Assembly (NCBI GenBank): GCA_018806985.1
Contig: JADANN010000380.1
Location: forward strand, 2,234,501-2,298,500
Length of the DNA: 64,000 nucleotides
Origin: Angiostrongylus vasorum
Lineage: Eukaryota > Nematoda > Chromadorea > Rhabditida > Metastrongylidae
Reading direction: 5' to 3'
Shown: positions 11,440 through 22,049 of the stretch, one piece after another
How positions within the stretch are numbered: the stretch's first letter is position 1
Layout of the letters: each line of letters begins with the position of its first letter
Notes under the pieces: generated by a model
Told to the model about the DNA's origin: nothing
What the model saw: the letters and a program-made list of their open reading frames with translations, nothing else
The model's database searches: none
Translations under genes and position numbers: made by a program

Positions 11440-11585
11440 TGGCAGCTTTTGGGGTAATAGCGTATTCGGTCCCCACTGTAGACACCTACCCTCTGGAGTT
11501 TTGCAAATATCTCAGCATCATTGTGGTTGATTTCGCATAGTACCTCGCCGTGAAAATTGTGGTAGGGAGTAAATAAAAAAGTTAA
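11440..11585 (+). repeat. SINE-B copy, 5'-truncated, abutting an RTE copy
   Basis: Contains CGTATTCGGTCCCCACTGTA (B-box region), then TTTTGCAAATATCTCAGCAT and a tail ending GTAAATAAAAAAGTTAAC. The RTE reverse transcriptase frame begins at once after it. Confidence 0.6.
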
Positions 11586-12581
11586 CTAAGTATACCATTC
11601 TACAATGATATTTAACATCGACGTCAAAAGAGGAGTTAGGCAAGGCGATACCATGTCGCCAAAATTATTTACCGCCACCCTCCAGAAGGTCATGCGAATA
11701 TTGAAATGGTATAATATGGGAGTGAAAATCGATGGCCGGCAGTTACACCATTTTCGCTTTGCTGATGACATCGTCCTTACAACACCGACCATTAGCCAAG
11801 CTGAACGTATGCTTGCCGACTTTGATAAATCCTTTGGAAAGATTGGTCTTCGACTAAATCTCACAAAACGATGTTCATGAAGAACGGATTGGTTTCGTAT
11901 GCCCCCATTCACGCTCAACGGAACGAATGCCTCCGAATGCCCCCGTTATGTCCGTCTAGGTCGGGAAATCAATATGATGAACGACTTAGCTCCAGAGCTG
12001 AGCAAAAGCAACCGAGCGGCTTGCGGAGCTTTCAAGAGCATCGAGGATGTACTGAAGAGAACAAAGAACACCCGACTCCGTGCCCACCTTTTCGACTCCA
12101 CGATTCTTCCTGCTTTAACGCATGCGTGAGAAACCTGGTCCCTGCGTAAGCAGAGATGAAGGATCACTCAGCGTTATCGAACACGCAGTCGAAAGGACGA
12201 TGCTAGGAGTATCCCGTTTCACACAAGTAAGGGGATGGGATCCGAAGCTCCGACCTGCGTCAACGATCAAAAATCAAAGATGCCGTTCTGTACGCCAAAC
12301 AGTCGAAGATAGGGTGGGCGGGACACGTAATGCGTATGAACGACAACCGATGGACAAAAGCCGTTAGTGACTGGATTCCTCGGGATGTTAATCACATTGC
12401 AGGAAGACCACCGACTCGATGGTTAGAGTTCTTCACGAAGAGCCTAGAAGAAAGATATGATGCTCGGCGAGCCCTAGAGCGAGCAGAACCCACTGGGATA
12501 TTCTTGCACGCGACAGGGAAAAATGGTAGATTTAGTGGCGCCCGCTCGAGGTCACTAGAAGATCAACGGGACTGCAAATGA
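11583..12581 (+). mobile_element. RTE-type non-LTR retrotransposon, 5'-truncated and frameshifted
   Basis: The C-terminal half of an RTE ORF2. Frame at 11605-11880: VKRGVRQGDTMSPKLFTATL (RT palm), then RFADDIVL near 11755, the catalytic YADD-type box with F for Y. After a +1 shift near 11875 the frame continues at 11899-12129 (REINMMNDLAPELSKSNRAA, LRAHLFDSTILPALTHA). After more shifts comes the C-terminal block in 12330-12581 (MRMNDNRWTKAVSDWIPRDV, GRPPTRWLEFFTKSLEERYD), ending LEDQRDCK and stop. These are the C-terminal motifs of nematode RTE elements. The endonuclease and first RT motifs are absent, so this is a dead, 5'-truncated insertion of the kind target-primed reverse transcription leaves. 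Confidence 0.9.
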
Positions 12582-12719
12582 TACAGGTGAACTAAGTAGA
12601 ATGTTTATTTATACGAGATTATAAACTGATCTTGTTGAGCCAATAGTATAGGTCCAGTGGTATTGGTATAGGTCTTCGTTGTCGTTGTCGTTTCGTTGCT
12701 CTTGGTGTTGTTGGTCGAT

Positions 12720-12755
12720 AGCTGACGTTTCGGCGATTTCGCTTTCCTCAGAGTC
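12720..12755 (-). ncRNA. Hammerhead-ribozyme-like motif, left arm of the fold-back
   Basis: Minus-strand reading: GACT, CTGAGGA (intact CUGANGA core), A, AGCG-AAAT-CGCC (helix II, 3 bp plus a mismatch), GAAA, CGTC, AGCT. Core residues are all present. Helix III would be only A-C with G-U and no loop, as described for dimeric hammerheads of Penelope-like elements. Activity is inferred from layout alone. Confidence 0.55.
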
Positions 12756-12771
12756 GCACTCATAACAGCAC

Positions 12772-12807
12772 GGCTCTAAAGAAGGCGAAATCGCCGAAAT
12801 GTCAGCC
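12772..12807 (+). ncRNA. Hammerhead-like motif with broken core, right arm of the fold-back
   Basis: GGCT, CTAAAGA, A, GGCG-AAAT-CGCC, GAAA, TGTC, AGCC. The outer strands GGCT and AGCC pair perfectly and helix II is 4 bp. The core has A where hammerheads need G5 (CTAAAGA instead of CTGAAGA), so this copy is probably inactive. Confidence 0.5.
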
Positions 12808-12919
12808 ATCGACCAACAACACCAAGAGCAACGAAAACGACTAACGACAACGAAGAACTATATCAACATCACATTGGCTCAACAAGATCAGTTTATAAGA
12901 TCATATAAATAAATATATC

Positions 12920-13690
12920 AACTATCTATGCCGAGGTTTATAAAATATCGGTCTTTTGAGTTAAATATGATGTTAATGGGCTGGCTGAGACGGCATCATA
13001 CCTCCCATTATACCCCCTCGCGATGGAGTTGGTTTCTCGACAACTGAAGATAATTTCACAACAACAGACTTTTTAAAGAGTTTGGAAGTTTATAGTTTTA
13101 TAGGATACTTTGCTGTGCCGTAATATGTAGCGAAAACAACGGTTAGGTCTTCTTGAATTGAAAGTGAGTTGCTACACCTCAAACGTGGGTAATTGAACCG
13201 TTCATGCGCGTGATATTTGCGCGACAATGCAATGAGACTAAAAACGTATGTATAATAAATTACAAGTAAAGTGGTTCAATGGGTAGTAGTGTAACTAAGC
13301 AAATTGAACGAACAATGATGTGGAACACTATACAGCAGGTTAGTGAGAGCATGGAATATGATTAGAATTTATTAGTTATACGACAACATCAGTATAACTA
13401 CAGAAACCTAAGTATTTCTATGACCAGCGTGCAAGAATGTGATAGCGATGGCAAGGACCCATTAGCAATGAAGAAGATATTAAGGAGTAGGATACTTATG
13501 AACAAGGTAATTCAAACCTGGCACAAATACAACAAATGACATCGATAGAGCAGAACGCAGCGGAATTGTAAACTAATAGGTTGGTGTGAGATTGTTGAAT
13601 TTCTTAGAGTACTTATAAGAAACGCAAGTATTTGAGAAAGTTGCTAAATAAACATCGAGTAGTGATTACACGAGGAATGATGATAACCCT
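12920..13690. other. No gene recognised
   Basis: Low-complexity AT-rich sequence. No splice-bounded frame or known repeat found. Confidence 0.3.
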
Positions 13691-13694
13691 AATG

Positions 13695-14085
13695 TGTTGA
13701 TAATGCACCTCCCAACGGTCTACCGTGTCATCGTGGCTGGGCCGTGTTCCTGAATGTCGGGCGCGATGTAGAGCGGGGGATTCATCACCTGGCAGGGTCT
13801 CCCAAGCTGAGAAGGAGTGCGGTGTTTTCATCAGGAAGCCTTGCTAAGAGTAAACCAATTCCAGGGTCCACCACTGTCCTGATATCAAAGGCGCATGGTG
13901 GCAAATCTCCTTCTAATCCACAAGGGCTGCGACTGCCCTGTGGTTGTGAGGACCTGCGGCAAACCTTGGCCAGGTTGACCTCGAGATTCCAGGGAACCAC
14001 AATGGCTTAGCCAGAAAATCTACGAAAAATGGAGATTGTGCTGGATCCGCCCAACCAGTGAGGGCGGGTCATTGAATTAGCAGGT
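13695..14085 (+). repeat. R4 repeat, near-complete copy
   Basis: Runs from CTACCGTGTCATCGTGGCTG through AAGCTGAGAAGGAGTGCGG, ATCCACAAGGGCTGCGAC and CCTCGAGATTCCAGGGAACC to ATTGTGCTGGATCCGC. Same order as the other R4 copies. Confidence 0.65.
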
Positions 14086-14089
14086 ATCA

Positions 14090-15000
14090 AGTAAGTTTAT
14101 AATACAAGAGCATAAATAAGACTTTAGTCAGTGTCATTTTTGCCAAGATGAATCGAAATAGTTGTGGAACGAAATATAAAGAGAGAGGGCAAAATGACAA
14201 TAAAAGGACAACGGCGAGCTTCACGTGTCACCAGAACGCAAATGGGGGTGCTGGAGCGTGGCTACATACAAGTGAGTGGCGTGGGTAACAGGATCAAGGC
14301 GGCGGCAAGGTCCACTCGCTAAGCAATGAATCATGCCCGGTAGCGTGCCTTGTGGCGTATCAAGTATTTTATAATACAATGGGCACATGAGAGAAATAAT
14401 AAATAGGAATACATAACTCATACAAGAGGTGTTAAGTGAAAGGTAGAGAATATTTCAGAAGAAATGTTCCCCGTATAGTGCTTCTATATAGAATTTTTTA
14501 TACAGTTTCGTTTAAAACTCAAATATCTTTAAAGTTAGGGTTTTCAAAAATTTAAGACCAGATTTAAATTTCCAAAATCCTCAGGGAAGGTCTCGCAGCT
14601 GTAAGTCTAAACGACACATTAGAAGACGCTGTAGTATGCTGCTGAAGTAAATCTTGCGAAATATCTAACTCCATAGCGTGAACGTCATCCAATAGTGATG
14701 TATGAAGTGGTTTAATTACCCAAGTTTGAGATTATATGTTACAAAGGCCAGTGTGTTGCAGGCTGAAAAAAGAGGCAATAAACACACTAGCTAACCAAAG
14801 CACTCGTTCGGAACACTTTGTATTGGGGAGAAAGAAGTTTGCGTTTGAACGACCGCAAAAGCTCTGAGCAAACAGTAGAACTCGATCCTTAAGGAAATCA
14901 TTTTCGCTATGATAAGGTGGCGAATCGTTGAGGAGTCTTCTCGGAGCTCTCCAGTGTTTACAGCGCACCAATCCCCAATGTACAATTAATCTATACATAC
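14090..15000. other. No gene recognised
   Basis: AT-rich. Frames at 14732-14998 (minus strand) look like chance: no splice borders and no family match. Confidence 0.3.
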
Positions 15001-15001
15001 A

Positions 15002-15003
<2 letters not shown>

Positions 15004-15034
<31 letters not shown>
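15004..15034. repeat. (AT)n microsatellite, left of a SINE-A
   Basis: About 15 uninterrupted AT dinucleotides. A second (AT)n tract lies on the far side of the SINE-A at 15040-15317. Confidence 0.95.
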
Positions 15035-15039
<5 letters not shown>

Positions 15040-15040
<1 letters not shown>

Positions 15041-15313
15041 GAAGGATAAAGATCTCAGCGTTGATCAACCCTTGAGGGGGTGCGCCAAGCATTCGAATTC
15101 ATTAGGTGTTTGGAGGTGACTGAATGCATATCTGGCCTTTATAATTTCTCGCGGTGGCCTACCGATGTATCGAGTCAGTGCGACTATCCTCCCAGACAAG
15201 TCTGGGGGCAATTTGCCAACCACGGAGGGATGGAGGACTTGGTGGGCCCTGGCCGCGGGAATCGATCCCACGTGTGTGTTGCAAGGCGCCTCCGATCGCG
15301 CCACACAGCGTAC

Positions 15314-15317
<4 letters not shown>
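15040..15317 (-). repeat. SINE-A copy inserted in an AT microsatellite
   Basis: Minus-strand head GTGTGGCGCGATCGGAGGCG, B-box region GGGATCGATTCCCGCGG, full body, end AGATCTTTATCCTTCAT. It is flanked on both sides by (AT)n. Confidence 0.75.

Positions 15318-15363
<46 letters not shown>
15317..15363. repeat. (AT)n microsatellite, right of the SINE-A
   Basis: About 23 AT dinucleotides, uninterrupted. Confidence 0.95.
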
Positions 15364-15364
<1 letters not shown>

Positions 15365-16530
15365 CTTATGATGCCGGAAAACTGTCTCTCGAAACGTGAA
15401 AATCATGTGGTCGAAGACGCTAGTGCTGTTATCAACTCAAAGCTAAACGCAAACATCGTTTCTATTGAGGACAGGAAAGATGTGAGCAGACTTGACAGTA
15501 TTCTTCGTTCTTCGTGTTCCGGAAAGCTATGACAGAGACATAGTCCGCTTGGAGAACTGCTGCAATTAGGAACGAACTTGCAAGGTCATCATTTGCCAAT
15601 TACACGCAAATATTTACGCTAAAACGTCTGAACAACATTGCACACATTGGATTGGAATGGAGAAGGTGACAGGCTCTCTATACTTATTATGATGGCTAAG
15701 ATTATTTATGCTAACTTAAAACTCTAGAAACTCTCATCTCAGTGTTGGCGTCGGCGTTCTTCTAGTTGAGTGTATGGTGACGAAGTAGAACATGTCATTG
15801 TTGACTGAAGGTTTCGTCTAGCGGGTTGGTGCTATTGTCCGAAAATTTTAAACGGAATCACGGAATCTCAAGATTGTTCTTTTTTCTCCTTAAATCTACC
15901 ACTAAGCAAAAAAAGAAAGAAAACTGCAAAGTGAATTTCCTCGTTTCCTACACTAGTTCACTTTGCGAAAAACCGTTACCGTTGACATTGATGAGGGATA
16001 AGATTGGTCTATCCTTCGCGTAAAAAAGCCGAGGGTCCTAGAGGTTTTAAAGTCCTAATTTGAAGTCTGGCTCGTCGTTGCCGGTGTGCAGCGTGGAACT
16101 GCACAACTGAAAGAAATTACTTGATGTAACTTCATGATCGGGTTTGAAAGGCTTTTCTGTGAAGCCATGAATGAAAATCACACTAGGAGAATAGTAGCAT
16201 TGCTTGGTGTGGCTGCAGAGATTACAATAGACTTCACCAACTAGACTTCCACAGTGAACTCATTCCATTGCATACAAAGAACATTTTCAGAAAAGAAATT
16301 TTTCAGAAAAACAATGAGCAAAAATTGTACACGGCCTGTACCCCTGTTTTTTTAATGGCAATATCGGTCTTTCTCTGCATCATGACAAAAGCAGTGGAAA
16401 TATCATCACAACAGTTTTCCACACTTTGATAAACGCCCATCAAAAAGGAAGGTCTAGATAGCCACTGTTTTTGAAGACAATGGTGTAAAAGAGGCTTCAG
16501 AGTGGCTTCGGAATGGCTTGGTGGGGTGAA
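15365..16530. other. No gene recognised
   Basis: Short frames only. The right part may be decayed retroelement leading into the RT fragment at 16540. Confidence 0.3.
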
Positions 16531-16539
16531 TTTGATTTA

Positions 16540-16720
16540 CGTGGTTTCGCAAGCACAAAATGCCGCTTTTCTTGCCTTCATTGCATTTGAGAAGGCTTTT
16601 GACAGTACTGCACTTGAAACATGACGGAATCCGTGGATAAACGATGTCTGTAGTCTTGAACGTCCAACAAAATTAACAATCCCAATTCACCACCTACTCC
16701 GCATGTTTGAACAGGGTGCC
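16540..16720 (+). mobile_element. RTE-type reverse transcriptase fragment
   Basis: The frame AAFLAFIAFEKAFDS matches the RT motif A region of RTE elements (LxFxDxEKAFDS), with A in place of the catalytic D. It is followed by decayed sequence ending near HHLLRMFEQGA. A short, inactive relic. Confidence 0.55.
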
Positions 16721-17234
16721 AGTAGGTGAGGTGGTGTTGCTCTTGAGCTTAATAGGATCTATTAAGCAACTTGTGGTGTTCATAGAGGCTGGTGATGTTA
16801 CAATGAGTATAGAGAAAATCCTTCCATGTCGTTTTCGAGTAGGCGATTCTTTTTATGGGGACCTCTACAAATCAAACGCGGCGCATGTTGGAGAAAAGTG
16901 CAAAGTCATTGTATAAAGCACTATCGAAGAAGACGAATGTACTTTAGCATACATTAAATGGGCTCAAGACGTAGTATATCTGCATATAAATGGGTAATAG
17001 ATAGGATTTCATTCCAATCGCACAACAAAGTGGCCATCGACAATAAACAACGGCCAATTTTCTTTAGTTTAGACCCACTGAAGGACTCTGTCATAAAATT
17101 ACAATAAAGTTGTCTAGATGATCAACTAGAATAGGAGGTAGCGGTGGGTTCACTTACCGAGGTTTTTTGATGGGTTTCTGAGAATGATTTAGTAACATTT
17201 TAACGTAAGTGTTGGTGCCAGTTCAAAGAGAACG

Positions 17235-17520
17235 CGTATACGTCAGTGGTTATAGGTGCCCTGCAATACACAGCTGGTCGCTATTTGAATTCTGTGGCCC
17301 AAGCTCACCAAGCCTTCCATCCTTACGGGTTTTAAAAACCAGCGCAAGACTTGACAGGAAGCGCAGCAGCACTGACTCGGTAGGCTACTGTAAATCAATC
17401 TATAGGCCAGATATGCATTCAAATACCTCTACCGATGCTTGATGAAGCCTAATGAATGGCGCACGCCTTGGGAATTGATAAATGCCGAAACTCTACCCTT
17501 TTCTTCCTTTCCCAGTCCAA
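17235..17520 (+). repeat. SINE-A copy at the 5' edge of a PLE
   Basis: Diverged SINE-A: TCACCAAGCCTTCCATCC, GCAGCAGCACTGACTCGG and CCAGATATGCATTCAAATAC are clear. It lies directly upstream of the Penelope-like element. Confidence 0.6.
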
Positions 17521-17529
17521 AAGTTTTGT

Positions 17530-20050
17530 TACAGTCAAGGTTACATTCCATCAGAATTGAATCAGGTCACGAGAAGAAGGAAATGCCTTCTCGTTTCCTC
17601 AATCAGGGAAAACGCAGACTAACCTGAAAAATGGGTATGGCTGGTGAAAAACTCAGGCCCAATTCTAACATCAAGCGCAAGATTTGGTATTTAGTTGCGT
17701 AGGATAGCATGCAATCTGCACGAGCTTCAATATCGATTCCTTAGCAAAGCCAGAAGAATTGAAACACGAAATAGAAATGAACAACGTGAAGTGAGGGCAT
17801 TGCCACCACCTCCTTTTCCTCGAGCGTTCTTTAAACGGCAAGATCGTAACAGCGAAGAAGAAACCAATTTTCGCATCCCTTCGAGGAGAAACTCTAAAAA
17901 TTCTTGAACACTATCGTGCGAGAAAGTTCAGTTCAAACTTTACAGCAGCGCAAAAAATGTGGTATGTGACAGGTTCGAGAACTAGTAGGATCGAAAACTA
18001 CTAGACTGTCAGTTAGTGATAAGGATGAACGGCCTATTGTAATTCCTCGCCACTTGGATGTCGAGACAATGGAAAAACATCTTGAAGACGCTTCGTTTTA
18101 TCGCGCTCATCTGAAAAGGAATTGAAAAAGTCGGTATAGAAAAGTGAACAGTGAATGGGTCAAAGTGGCAAGCGTGGCAGGGCTTGAAACTATTAGATAT
18201 TTCGTAGCTTAATATCAAAATACCAACATGTCCCGTCTTATATTTGCTTATCAAAACCCATGTGTTATTATCCTCCAGTGATCTGACGCCTACCGACCCC
18301 TAAACCTTCAGAGTCGGAGGCATCATCAGTTCTATAGATGGAACCACCGATAGAATAGCTTGGTTTGTAAGCCTAATTCTCATAGAGTTGCTGAAATACA
18401 TTCCAGTCCACCTCAGTAAAACCCAAATGTTCCTAAGTCGTGTGTGTAATGCGCGTCCCAACAGTGCGCATATCACGGAGTCCTTCGACATTACCGTCCG
18501 TTCTCTATACCAATGTGTCAAATGACTCCGCTATGCAAGCCGTCCGCGAGCTTCTTGTGCAAGGAGTAATAAACATGTATAGCTTTTCGATTCAATAGAT
18601 CACCGCCGTCCTCAAGCCGTGCCTAAATTGCTCGATGTTCTGATTATCCGGGAAATATTATGCACAAATTAGAGGGTTGGAAATAGGAGAGTGACTGGTA
18701 CCCAAATGTTCCTAAGTCGTGTGTGTAATGCGCGTCCCAACAGTGCGCTCGATGTTCTGATTATCCGGGAAATATTATGCACAAATTAGAGGGTTGGAAA
18801 TAGGAGAGTGACTGGTACCAAAATTTTTTCACTGCCTTTGTGTCTAGATGGAAGCACCAGTAATCGAACTTCGGCCATTCCTCTATTGTGGATAGATAGA
18901 CGATTGTTTTGTTATCTGCTCTACACAAGAGAAGATGAACAAATGCTTGGAATAATTGAACGAACAGCCAGAATACTCAGAGTGCATAAAAATTCACCCG
19001 AGAGAATCTGTCCGAAAACAGCTACATCACAAAATGGTACCAAAATTGAAGTGGTAAAAACATAGTGGTTCACTACCTCTCCTCTCATCCACCACACACC
19101 GAGAAGACTCTTGTAAAAAAAAACCTTGTTTTTTTTATGTCTCCAACAGCCACCAGCGTCTGCACGGGAAGAGAACAGGATGAGGAATCCCGAAAATTGA
19201 CGCAGTAAGTAGCCATTTCAAATGGTTACGAAACTGTAGCTCTTCAAGGTAGGCGTGGAGGAAAACCACTGGCCTAAACGTCCCTTTTATCACGCACTTT
19301 ATTTTCCACGAAATAAGTTCAGCTATGAAACGTTGCTTAAGAAGAGCCGGTCTAGAGGATTTAGTAGAAGTACTGGAAATACCACCGGATATTCTAGGTA
19401 CCCGGCGAGTTCGCAACCGTCTGTGACCGCGGATGTACGACAAAAAAATTGTGTAATATGTCCTAACGGTAGAGACGGTGATTGCATGGGTCCGGGTACA
19501 GTGTACTTAATCTTTTGCAAAGCAAGTGGGGCGAATACGTTGGCGAAACAAGAAAATCACTCTGGGTTCGTTTAAACGAACATCGAGTCGATAAACTTTA
19601 ATTGAAACCAGACACTCCACTAGGCACGCATAGGATGCAGAAACACAGCGGAGAAGATTTTGAAGTAGGAGTCACTATGCTCACACAGGAATCAAAAACT
19701 TCAGCGCGTAAAACTCTTGAAGCGTTTTGGATCAATTCCAAAAATACAAAAGTGGACCACAAGCAGTGTCTTGTGACCCAGTGCCATACTTCAGGGCGAT
19801 TATCTAACCTCTGAGCCAGGCACAATTCCTCTGCCATGTCGTACTCTGTGAGGCTGGTCTCCACCACATCAGTGGAAGACTTACAACGAATAGAGCGGTG
19901 GGTGTTTAAAAAAGCTGTTTATTATGTGAATGCAAATTTATGTTTTATGTCTTACCTGCCAAGTTTATGAAAGTGTTTGGGTACGTAGGTTGGTTGTCAT
20001 TTTGACCCTTCCAGGTTCTGATGTTTGCTCATTGAAGAAGAAAACACTGA
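17530..20050 (+). mobile_element. Penelope-like retroelement, nearly full ORF, decayed (RT plus GIY-YIG)
   Basis: In order: N-terminal region at 17695-17907 (NLHELQYRFLSKARRIE, LPPPPFPRAFFKR); ILEHYRA..FTAAQKMWYVTG to about 17965; LSVSDKDERPIVIPRHLDVE and KHLEDASFYRA at 18010-18110; LYTNVSNDSAMQAVRELL near 18505; YYAQIRGLEIGE at 18653 and again at 18770 through an internal duplication; IDDCFVICSTQEKMNKCLE near 18890 (catalytic DD); then the GIY-YIG endonuclease with YVGETRKSLWVRLNEHRVDK at 19536-19596, TPLGTHRMQKHSGEDFEVGV and SARKTLEAFWINSKN to a stop at 19814. The order RT then C-terminal GIY-YIG defines canonical Penelope-like elements. Many stops and frameshifts make it inactive. The 3' part to about 20050 resembles that of the copy at 31975-32640. 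Confidence 0.85.
18630..18819 (+). repeat. Mosaic duplication inside the PLE reverse transcriptase
   Basis: A block of about 71 bp starting CTCGATGTTCTGATTATCC occurs at 18631-18702 and 18748-18819. Between the copies sits a 48-bp block starting CCCAAATGTTCCTAAGTC (18701-18748) that is identical to 18422-18469, about 280 bp upstream. Both are exact by eye. Confidence 0.9.
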
Positions 20051-20054
20051 TTTA

Positions 20055-20575
20055 TCTATTCCAATCCTTAAAATTCGCTAGTCTTTAAAAAATTTTGCCA
20101 CTTTTCGCAGCATTTCCAAGGCCTTTCAAAAAACTGACTAAAGCTTTATCTCGTACGCAAAAAATTATCTGGGCTTCACCAATCTTAGATCTGATCGAGA
20201 TCTCCGCTAAGATGTCTTTTAAGATTAGTTTTCTTGAAACGGAAAGCGATGTTATCTTCCTGGATTTTTTCATTTTTATAATCCTTATTTCCCTTTAAGG
20301 CTTTCCTATTACGAGTGGCAGTTAAAAGTGACTTGAGTTCATTGAAGTTAGCTCATTTTAAAACCGTTCAGTTACTACCTTTAAAATCTTTTTCTTGAGC
20401 CAACCTCACTCCTAGTGCATACTGAAGTTATTTAAGAGATTTTCATGCTTGAGCTTTTTTTATTTTTTATTGGTAAATAGCTTCTTAACTATTTTTTTAT
20501 TTAAAAATTTTTTTTTACTTTTGCATTCCTCTATTACCTAATTATTCTTCTATGCATTAATATTAATTGGGTTTG
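20055..20575. other. No gene recognised
   Basis: Very T-rich tract after the PLE. Nothing recognised. Confidence 0.3.
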
Positions 20576-20851
20576 TTAGATCATCCTGCACAAGTATGTC
20601 ATCGGAAGCGTCGTAGCATTCGTTGAAGCATCAGAGAGGCAAGACGGTAAACTTCTCGCTGAGCCACGACGGACGCCGGTGAAGACCAAAGGAGACTCTG
20701 GTACTCTGGGTTTGATTAAAAACCATTGCTTGCCATCAATGATAAGAGGAAGGTGTAGATAAGCAGTCGCCGGAGCCACGAATCCCTCGATTTCCTTAGA
20801 TGACGGTTGCAAGATGACAGAACCACTGCGCGTAAGTGTTGGAATCCACAT
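20576..20851 (-). CDS. Putative exon, product not recognised
   Basis: A 91-codon minus-strand frame with nematode-like codon use and higher GC than its flanks. It includes SVILQPSSKEIEGFVAPATA, YLHLPLIIDGKQWFLIKPRV and SPLVFTGVRRGSARSLPS. A possible acceptor (ACGCGCAG) precedes the SVILQP codons and the frame ends at TAA. No partner exon was found, so it may be a terminal exon or part of an unrecognised repeat. Confidence 0.3.
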   Translation of the reverse strand: MWIPTLTRSGSVILQPSSKEIEGFVAPATAYLHLPLIIDGKQWFLIKPRVPESPLVFTGVRRGSARSLPSCLSDASTNATTLPMTYLCRMI

Positions 20852-21214
20852 ATCATGTGAAGATGAGGATCAGATCATCTAATTGTCTTAGTACATAAAT
20901 AATGTATTGACTTCATGTTACGTTCGTTAAACCTAAAATTTTTTCTACAGTGTTAAATTTTTTTTACCTTGTTAGAGGCATTTGAAAGCAGAAATTCTTT
21001 CTATTGGTAGCATACTGTGTGGTGCTTACATGTGCAAGTAGAAGAACTATAATAAGTTAAGAAGTGAAAGCAAAAAATATTATTTTTTTCGTCCTATGTT
21101 TAAAACAAAAAGCTGATAAGTTTTCTGGGTTTTCGTTTCTAAGCTTGTACATGTATTGTTTTCATTAAAAGAGCTGTAGTTTTCAAATGGGAATGATAAT
21201 TATCATGTCCATTC

Positions 21215-21510
21215 ATCTCCGGCCAACCAAGCCTCTCATCCCTCTGGGGTCGGAGAATTGGCACTGGACTTGTCTGGAAAAAAATCACTCTTTGCAATCG
21301 AACTGGAACGCTCTAGTCCGGCTGTCTCAGAGCTCCAGTGAGCATCGATTCAACCAGCATTCTACGACATTCACGGTTAAATAAAAATCTTCAAGCAGCA
21401 GCCGAAGCCACACTTAAAATTTGGAAGACCTTAGTGGATGACGGATGCGAGGAAACAAATCCAATGTGAGAAGTCCTGGGATCCGCACAGTAGACGTGAA
21501 GATGGTTATT
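21215..21510 (+). repeat. SINE-C copy
   Basis: Body AACCAAGCCTCTCATCCCTC, GACTTGTCTGGAAAAAAATC, CTCTAGTCCGGCTGTCTCAG, CTTAGTGGATGACGGATGCG and CCTGGGATCCGCACAG. The tRNA-like head is missing here. Confidence 0.6.
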
Positions 21511-21779
21511 ATAAAATAAAATTAAAAAAAGATAAAAAAATATCATCTTGAAAATAATTCGTTGGCTAACGAATATGGAAATATCTATGGCTAAATTTCA
21601 GCCTTGAAAAGCCTTCTATTTAAGTATAGAAATGTCCTCAGCAAGCGTAAAACTGTTCGCATTAGCACAAAAAATATGCTTTCCAGACATGATTTATAAG
21701 GATGACTGTTCTAGTGAGGAATACTGGGTAGAAATCTTTCGAGAAGCCATTTCCAGCCGTTCGAACTGTCGAATGCTCA

Positions 21780-22045
21780 AGTTATTAGAGGCACTCTGCG
21801 ATACACATGAGATCGATCCCAAGCCCTAGGCTCACCAAGCCTTCCATCCCTCCGCGGTCGGCAAATCAGTATCAGACTTGTCTGGGAGGATGGCAACACT
21901 GATTCGACACATCGGTAGGCGACCGTGAGTCATTCATTATATATACCAGGTATACATGCAAGCAACACTTGCCACACCTGATGAAGTGGAATGCGTCGCC
22001 TATCCCTAAGGGGTTGATCGTGGCCGGAAGGTCTATCCATTTAAT
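21780..22045 (+). repeat. SINE-A copy
   Basis: CACATGAGATCGATCCC (B-box region), then the complete body to GATCGTGGCCGGAAGGTC. The A box has decayed. Confidence 0.65.
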
Positions 22046-22049
22046 TCAT

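Larger units (their letters stand above)
12600..12915. repeat. Fold-back element of about 310 bp carrying two inverted hammerhead-like motifs
   Basis: The left arm (12600-12756) and the right arm (about 12765-12915) are inverted copies of each other with a spacer of about 15 nt. Each arm, read outward from the centre, has the hammerhead-like motif, then ATCGACCAACAACACCAAGA, a CAACGAC-rich stretch, and GGCTCAACAAGATCAGTTTA near the tip. The element starts 20 nt after the RTE stop codon. A single-arm relative lies at 24900-25083. It has no coding capacity. Confidence 0.8.

Noticed and set aside
13744..14010. 88- and 71-codon frames on both strands
   Set aside because: Both lie in an R4 repeat and recur in its other copies without frame conservation.
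15065..15406. Frames containing long Ile-Tyr runs
   Set aside because: Translation of an AT microsatellite plus SINE-A.
17695..17907. Plus-strand frame that first looked like a terminal exon of a cellular gene
   Set aside because: Downstream sequence continues as a Penelope-like protein in matching order, so it is the PLE N-terminal region.
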